DNA of 64,000 nucleotides from Acorus gramineus (lineage: Eukaryota; Streptophyta; Magnoliopsida; Acorales; Acoraceae). A program made the position numbers and the translations under genes. Where the stretch lies: assembly GCA_030737835.1 (NCBI GenBank), contig CM060852.1:23503185-23567184 (forward strand). The letters are read 5' to 3'. Shown piece by piece: positions 58,095 through 64,000 of this stretch. The notes beneath the pieces were generated by a model that did not search any database, was not told the origin of the DNA, and saw only the letters and a list, made by a program, of their open reading frames with translations. Within the stretch, counting starts at the first letter, position 1. The number at the start of each line of letters is the position of its first letter.

Positions 58095-58449
58095 AAAGGA
58101 GAATTCATCTTTCCCAAGAATTAGTTTGGGAAGATTTTGTGGAATGATATATTTTGTCAAAAACGTTTAGCAATTGGCATAGGGATAGAGATTTTATTCC
58201 ATGCGAAATTTTTTTGGGTGTTCCATTAAAAGGAGAATGAGAACGAATGCCAATCTGCTCCTTAGTTTTACATGAAATGATCTTTCAATATTTTTCTATT
58301 TTACATTGAAGTAGAGAATTTATATTGAATGAAGGGAGTTCTCATTGAGCTTAATGAATGTAACCGAAAAAAAACCTCAATTAAAGCTTATAGTTTTTCT
58401 TTTTATTTGTATCTAATTTTGTAATCTTTTATAGGAGGGTATTAGACCT
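58095..58449 (+). other. BTB gene 3' flank
   Basis: AT-rich, no gene. Likely 3' UTR and terminator; no canonical signal stands out. Confidence 0.35.
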
Positions 58450-58740
58450 AAGAATGTACAAGCACGTACCCAGAAGTGGATAAAGTGAGAAAAGAGAAGA
58501 GAGTTTGACACACGACTTCCTAAAGAATGTATAAGCACATACCCAGAAGAGTCAGATAGTTTATATTCCGCCTTCATTTTTTCTTCCAGTGAAGCTTTAA
58601 TGAGATCCCAATATGGAGTATGATTCATGATTTCTTGATTTGTTGTGTGTGAGAGAGGGAGTGAGAAACAAAGCACTTTTTTTTCCCAAGCTGAATAGTA
58701 TGTTTTGTGCAAGCCTTTTTATCTCTTCATTTGTAATCCG
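58450..58740 (-). pseudogene. PLATZ-like relic P8 (exon 1 and leader)
   Basis: The minus strand keeps the leader (GATCTCATTAAAGCTTCACTGG) and an altered exon 1 (ATGAAGGCGGAATATAAACT then a CTTCTGGGTATGTG donor region), where the other copies have the MNRKRKLPDSS exon. No exons 2-5 follow. It stands between the BTB gene and cc-C. Confidence 0.65.
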
Positions 58741-58984
58741 TATGTGAACATGTGTATATCATCACCACCATTACAATTGTCAAAGTTCACAACATTCACA
58801 GCACTGTTGGTGAACAAGATAGCTTAAATGAATCAAAATAATGAACTAATGGGACTAACAAATCAATGAGACTAACAACATCCTATTGTTGCTCAGTGTT
58901 TTTATTTTTTGTACACAACTGTATATTCCCCACTTCTAAGATCTCAAGCGTTTCCTGAGATGCTTGTTGCACATGCTGGACCTC

Positions 58985-59320
58985 TGATAAACGCACTCAT
59001 ATATATATGAAAGTCCTCTGAACTACACGTTACATTACATTATGTAAACTTGCATGAAGCATACATGTATTTATCCAGAGAACATACAAGTAAAGGAAAA
59101 GTGTCGAGGACATAAACTTTATCTTAGGAAGCCATATATATATTCTATATCACATCAATCATGTTCACATAAACATATATGTATAAAGTTCTCTGAACTA
59201 CGCGTCACATTACATTATGTAAACACATATAAAGTATACACATATTTTAAAAGCTTCATCTTAGCAGGCATTTATCTGTATCACATCAATTATGTCCACA
59301 CACAAATATACATATGAAAG
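58985..59320. repeat. ~175-bp direct repeat, two copies
   Basis: CTCTGAACTACRCGTYACAT recurs at about 59017 and 59192, with TACATTATGTAAACNNNCAT and CTTTATCTTAGG-like text in order in both copies. A third partial start lies near 59300. It is noncoding, in the 3' flank of cc-C. Confidence 0.7.
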
Positions 59321-59515
59321 TACTTCCAATGGAAAACTGCAGAGGACATATAATTTTAGGTGGTGCCATGAATTTTCTTTTTCATTATAGGATGAACAAG
59401 GAAGATCTGTACAAAACAATACATGTTTACAAGTGCGTCCATATTGTCATCATCACCCTCATTGCAAAAGTAGGTGAAGGGATTAAAAAAAAAATGAAAG
59501 AATGAGATTAATAGG
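59321..59515 (-). promoter_or_regulatory. cc-C 3' flank with the shared module
   Basis: Contains CATTATAGGATGAACAAGGA at 59386, matching P1 and P2 flanks and the other cc genes. Presumed 3' UTR. Confidence 0.5.
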
Positions 59516-60294
59516 TCAAAAGGGTGGCTGAAACGAGATCGACAGAGGAGTAGCAAAGTACTGCCTTGTTTGCTGAAGTCTCCCCAGGTATGATGACCAC
59601 TGGATGTGTGTATCCCACTGGATGTGAGACATCCTCATTCGCTCAGAATTCAAATATTCCAGAGCCTTGACCCTCAGCCTCTCTATCTCCTCGTCCTTCA
59701 ATTTCATCTCCGAATTCTCCTCTCTCAGATCTGATACCACCTTGTGTTTGGCAATCAACTTTTCTTTGTCCTCTTCCAAACTCCATAATCTGCTCTGCAA
59801 CTCTGAATTTTGTTTCACTACTGATTCCTTAAAATCACGAATGAGCTTCAGCTCCTCGAAATCTTGTTTGTTGATATTTTTTAATCTTCTTATCTCTTTC
59901 TTATGCTCTGTGACTTTGGCTTTTAGCAGCTTTATAGCTGCCTCTCCTTCGGGTTTTTTTTCTGATAGAGCGTGTGTGAGATCCAGAACTTGGTCAAGTG
60001 GGATACACACATCAACTGTCGATCCAGAACTTATGGGCTCAGGCTCGGTTGTAGTTTGCATTTTTCCCTCCAGGGGCACTTCAGCCATCTCCAGAAGATT
60101 CTCCTAGACATAGCTGTCACTTTCTTATCAGTCTCTTGTTCTTCCTCACTATTTCCTTCAGATTCAGACGAGTCATGCCTAGAATGTGTGAGACACAAAT
60201 CATTCTGCTCTTCTAGAGAATTGTTTTGCGCATTGGATGGTGATTCATCTCCTGAACCAGATACATTATCTATTTCACCCTCAAAGACGGGACA
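59516..60294 (-). pseudogene. cc-C: shortened coiled-coil gene without exon 1
   Basis: Paralogue of cc-A and cc-B. Exon 2 starts after TCTAAG at about 60294 with VFEGEIDNVSGSGDESPSN, keeps the N-terminal region and the first coil (LSEKKPEGEA, KEIRRLKNINKQD), then passes straight to a C-terminal coil (EIERLRVKALEYLNSERMRM), so all three 116-residue repeats are missing. It has a 7-base length change near 60120, and where cc-B has TAT (Tyr) it has TAG near 60104. The segment that should hold exon 1 is deleted: at about 60973 intron text jumps directly to upstream text. The 190-residue frame at 59516-60088 is open but has no known start or promoter. Either a relic or a small independent gene; relic is likelier. 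Confidence 0.75.
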
Positions 60295-61227
60295 CTTAGA
60301 TTGTCAGGAACAGGTAAATGCAATGCTTTAGGCATGATTAAATTAAAAATCAACACAAAGAAGAAAACCAACAAGAGCAGATGCAATCTAATTCAGTCAA
60401 TTCCTGTTCATGCTACTTATATAGAGCATTGGAGAGTTATGGGACATCTTGGGTTGCTATATTATTTTGTGATCTATTCGGATAGACCCAATTTTTTTAA
60501 AAAAAAATCATCCAATTGGCCCATGATCCTCTATATCTAATAACAATGTCCCTAATTAATTAGGCCAAGTTAACAAAACAAACATGCACGATGAGACAAA
60601 TGAACATATTCACCTTTTCAAACACTAGAGCATCAAAGTTTTAATTTCAATTGAGTTTTTATTTTAAAAAAAAAAGAATACAAAGTTGAACTAACACATT
60701 ATAAGATAGAAAACCATGAAGAAAATAAAAAAAGAAAACAAGAAAGAAAGAAAGCAATAAACATAGCACCAGGCGGAGGAACAGAGAAACACAAGATAAA
60801 GAAAAAAGTGAGGGAGATCTTATGAGATCAGTGAATCCATAGCTTCTTCAGAGGATCTTAGGAGAACCCATTTGAGGATTTCAAGTGGGTCACTTCAGAG
60901 AGACAGAAAGATTGGTTTTCGATGATATCTTTGATTTTTCTGTGATTGAGATTTTGATTTTGTGAAATCGTTGCTGAACCACCATGGCATCACATTTTAT
61001 TCTCCCGCGCAAATAATCAAACAGTTGATGGGCAGGAACCTGACTATCCATACCGTCTGATCTCTTGACCTTCGCGGACCAGAAAAGCACATATGACATG
61101 CGGTTCTCCATTACATCTATAAAAGATCCACCGATCAGACCGTTATATATATACATATTACATGGCCTGTGAGACTCTGATAGCCTTCAGGGGTGCATAA
61201 TGTTTACCGACTCAAAAATGCCATCAA
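60295..61227 (-). other. cc-C intron and leader remains
   Basis: It follows the cc-A and cc-B introns (AGAAAGAAAGCAATAAACAT, GATCTTATGAGATCAGTGAA), then, after the exon-1 deletion at 60973, their leader and promoter (ACCGTCTGATCTCTTGACC, CCGATCAGACCGTTATATAT). An open frame (60890-61156) matches the leader frames of cc-A and cc-B. Confidence 0.6.
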
Positions 61228-62151
61228 GGCCCGTTTAGTTCGTGTCATTTTTTTTTATTGAAATTATTTTATTAAAAATTAATTTATCAGAAATTTTTTT
61301 AGCAGAAATCTTCATTCCATCAGATTATTTGGTTCGCTAGTGGATTTCTCCAAAGAATCATTTTCAAGTGTTTGGTTCACACATAGAAAATAATAAAGAA
61401 TTTGATTTAAATGTCTAAAATACCCTTACTATTATATATATACTTGTAAAATTTATTTCTTTATTTATATCACAATAATAAAAAAAATAATAGTTTTTTT
61501 ATAAATATTTAATAAAATGCAAATAAATAAAATAATCAATTATGTAATTAAACATATAATAATAATATTTTTTATAAATCAGTTTAATATTATGAACTCC
61601 CCTAAAAATAAATAAAAAATTTTATTAGTTAGGATTCGGAGGTATTGCTTTAGGCTTAAACCCACATCACACATCACATATTATACCGATTATAATAATA
61701 TCTAAACCCATCTACAAAAATAAAAACTAAATTTAAAAATATAAATTAATATCTAATACACGGTTAAAATTTTTCACATCACATATAAAAATTATAACAT
61801 AATTTTTTAATTAAAAAATCAAAATTACTATATAAACCTATTATATGGGTAGTGGGAAAAAAAAGAAGAGGAGACTATTTATTTTAGAAGAGATATATAT
61901 AATAATTTCATTAATTTGTAAAGTGTATAATAGTATTCTAATTTAGGATTCATGCTGGAATTTGAGATTACCACCACAAAGGTGGGAATCTAATTCCATC
62001 CTATTTTCTCACATGGATGGATTTTAATTTCAATGAGGCCTACAATTACCATCAAGATTACCATCAACCAAATACTGGATTTTATACACTTTCCTCATAA
62101 TCTCACATGGAATCAAATTCCATTCCAGAATGACATGAACCAAATGGGGCA
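61228..62151. mobile_element. AT-rich TIR element, probable PIF/Harbinger-type MITE
   Basis: The left end is GGCCCGTTTAGTTCGTGTCAT; the right end reverse-complemented is TGCCCCATTTGGTTCATGTCAT. Comparison with the uninterrupted cc-A and cc-B upstream sequence suggests a 3-bp duplication (CAA on the left, TAA on the right). It is about 920 bp, noncoding, with internal GTCTAAAATACCC text common in such elements. Confidence 0.6.
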
Positions 62152-62750
62152 TAATGGAAAGTTAGGGGCACCATCTGGAGCGGAGCGTTCAAATTCTTTT
62201 TTTTTTTTAATGATCACCATGATTAAGTCTATCAATTATTTAAAAAAAAATCTAAATTTGTATCTAAAAATAAAAAATATCTGATATTAATCTCGAATGT
62301 TATCAGTTCCGGTACGTAGACCAAATAATACAATGCAAGCAAAAGTTCCTAGATTCATGGAGATATAGAACAGCATATAAGTTATCATGCTCGCATATCC
62401 ATACGTTTCATGCTTATTTGAGTAATAGCAATGAGATTCCTCAATATCATGCTAAGAATAAGAGACTGGATCTAGTCAGGACTGGATTTTTTTCTTGGTT
62501 GAAATTTGGTAAATATCAAATTGAAATCCTCATATGAGGCTTTATATCAAATTGAAATGCTTGTATATGATCCTACTGCATATATAACTCTTAATTTTTT
62601 GTATATGATCGAGCATTTACTTAATTTTTTACAATGTAGTATGACTCCCAAGGAACGTATTCGACCTACAGCTTTCAATCAAAAAAATTGTTCTAATGAT
62701 ATGGCATTGAGTTCTCGAGATGATGAAGTTCAAGCAGATCTATAAGAAGT
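62152..62750. other. Intergenic, nothing recognised
   Basis: After a short piece of cc upstream sequence (GGAAAGTTAGGGGC), unique AT-rich DNA follows. An 79-codon open frame at 62506-62745 (start-like TTG, contains MTPKERIRPTAFN) matches nothing I know and is not called. Confidence 0.3.
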
Positions 62751-62754
62751 AGCT

Positions 62755-63175
62755 TGTGATTATTTGTTGGTATTGACACTATCATTGTCGACCATTGACA
62801 CTATTATTGTCGGCCATTAACACTTTTCTCGACATCTCATGTGTCGACTGATACTTATCTTTTTATTTTTCAATAATCTGCTAGTATCGACACTCCGCTT
62901 GGCGACATATTTAATACATATCAACAATACATGTGTCGATATTATAACAGAAAAAAAATGTTTGTGTAACCCTTCCGTTCGACACTAGAAGTGTCGACAT
63001 ATGTAGCATCGGTCGACACTACGTTTGTCGAACAGTACAGGGGGTGGGTTTGGTTCAAAATGGGGTGTGGTTGGTAGGGGTGGTTTTCCTTTGGTTTCGG
63101 GTGAATTAAAGTTATTTATCACGGGGTGGTTTTCTCATTGTATGGGGTGGGTATATCACTCCCCTTTGTTTAATT
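62755..63175. mobile_element. Array of GTCGAC/TGTCG words and G-rich end, possible transposon end
   Basis: 62760-63035 has repeated pairs such as GACACTATCATTGTCGACC, GTGTCGAC and CGACACT, spaced 15-35 bases and in both orientations. It is followed by GGGGTGG words (63040-63160) resembling the GGTGGTGGG ends of the element at 28192-29690. It looks like the subterminal region of a DNA transposon. I could not find its partner end. Confidence 0.4.
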
Positions 63176-64000
63176 CTATTTTTCACTTAGTTTATTAAAA
63201 TTCTAGAATGTAATATTTAAAAAATATTCTACAGGATTTGAACTATTGTTTATGTTAAGTTGATTTTCTTTTAAATATTTATAAAATTAATTTTATGTAA
63301 AAAATCAATTTATTTTATTAAACATAAATCAATTTTTCACTTCTATAGTTTATGGGTATTTTTGTCAATTGTATACCAAAAAATTATTTTATAACTTATT
63401 AAATAAACATCTACTACTGTTTATTTCGTGCTTTTAAACAATTACAACAAACAAGTCTAGTACTTATCAGGAAAGCTATACATAATCTATAATATGTAAA
63501 TTTAAACTGAAACAAATATGACCTTAGGGGACATTTGGATGTGGATTTGGGATGATTATGGGTTTGCAGGAATCAAATTTCCCTAACCCCGTTTCCAAAT
63601 AGAAAAAATGGTTGTAGCTTAATTAAAAATTGCAAACACATTTTTACAAACAATAATGATTCCCAGACCCCAAACCAGGCCCCATGATGTGGCAATAGGA
63701 CATTGTCTATTATGCCATTTACTTAATAACTACCTCAACATGTATCTCTATGATCATGGAGTATCATTTAATTATAAAAATCATGTATTTGTTCACTATT
63801 AATTGATTCTGAAAATCATGAAGCAATATTAATTAATCGATGTTTGAATTTTGAAAATTTTATTTTGAGGTTTTGAAAGGCAATAAATCGTTTTTTTTTT
63901 TATTTGGATCTCACATTAATGTCTCTTGGATCAGGTTTGACATTATTGAATTCGTAATCAAATTGTATTTTGCCTTTTATTTTAAATGCTTGAATACGAA
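63176..64000. other. AT-rich intergenic, possible MITE at 63530-63685
   Basis: No gene is seen. GGGGACATTTGGATGTGGA at 63529 and the reverse complement of CCCAAACCAGGCCCC near 63668 could be imperfect inverted ends of a ~155-bp MITE. Confidence 0.3.

Noticed and set aside
62506-62745. 79-codon frame containing MTPKERIRPTAFN
   Set aside because: No start ATG in good context, no family resemblance and no splice or promoter signals. Left as unassigned.

Overview
The window is nuclear DNA of a flowering plant. It is AT-rich and crowded with MITE-like repeats, non-LTR and LTR retroelement remains. It carries plant-specific gene families: a coiled-coil NLR resistance gene, PLATZ zinc-finger genes and a POB1/LRB-type BTB-BACK gene, all with plant-like GT-AG introns. 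I cannot place the species. No rRNA, tRNA, organellar insertion or CRISPR array was seen.

Layout. (1) 1-10.7 kb: one full-length CNL-type NLR gene on the minus strand (5444-8539), in frame except for three one-base gaps at homopolymers. It is flanked on both sides by direct repeats that look like the 3' ends of lost NLR copies. (2) 10.7-13.2 kb: a long-TIR transposon, a gypsy LTR fragment and a MITE. (3) 13.4-16.3 kb: an intact two-exon gene for a 692-residue coiled-coil protein with three 116-residue repeats (here 'cc-A'). (4) 17.5-31.3 kb: a minus-strand cluster of PLATZ-like genes. Three have open five-exon models (P1 20998-22527, P2 25230-26461, P3 30059-31334). Relic copies lie between them, together with a BTB-gene relic, a LINE and a SINE. 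(5) 33.6-40.0 kb: a second coiled-coil gene, cc-B, split by a 3.2-kb solo LTR. (6) 40.4-55.8 kb: repeats, including a 526-bp tandem duplication of a foldback element and a young Ty1/copia element (44616-53664), itself split by a 2.5-kb solo LTR. (7) 56.8-61.2 kb: an intact BTB-BACK gene, a PLATZ 5'-end relic and a degraded third coiled-coil gene, cc-C. (8) 61.2-64 kb: MITEs and unassigned AT-rich DNA.

Most interesting point. The PLATZ-like and coiled-coil genes encode unrelated proteins but appear to share their outer parts: a related 5' leader, a tiny basic first exon ending in the same splice phase, and a related 3' flank. The order BTB - PLATZ - coiled-coil occurs at 56.8-61.2 kb and in part at 17.5 kb, so the cluster seems to have grown by block duplication and exon exchange. 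P2 ends in a DLNxxP motif, the signature of an EAR repression domain. P1 has a weakened version and P3 has lost both it and several zinc ligands. This could be a set of one repressor plus decoy-like derivatives; that reading is inference.
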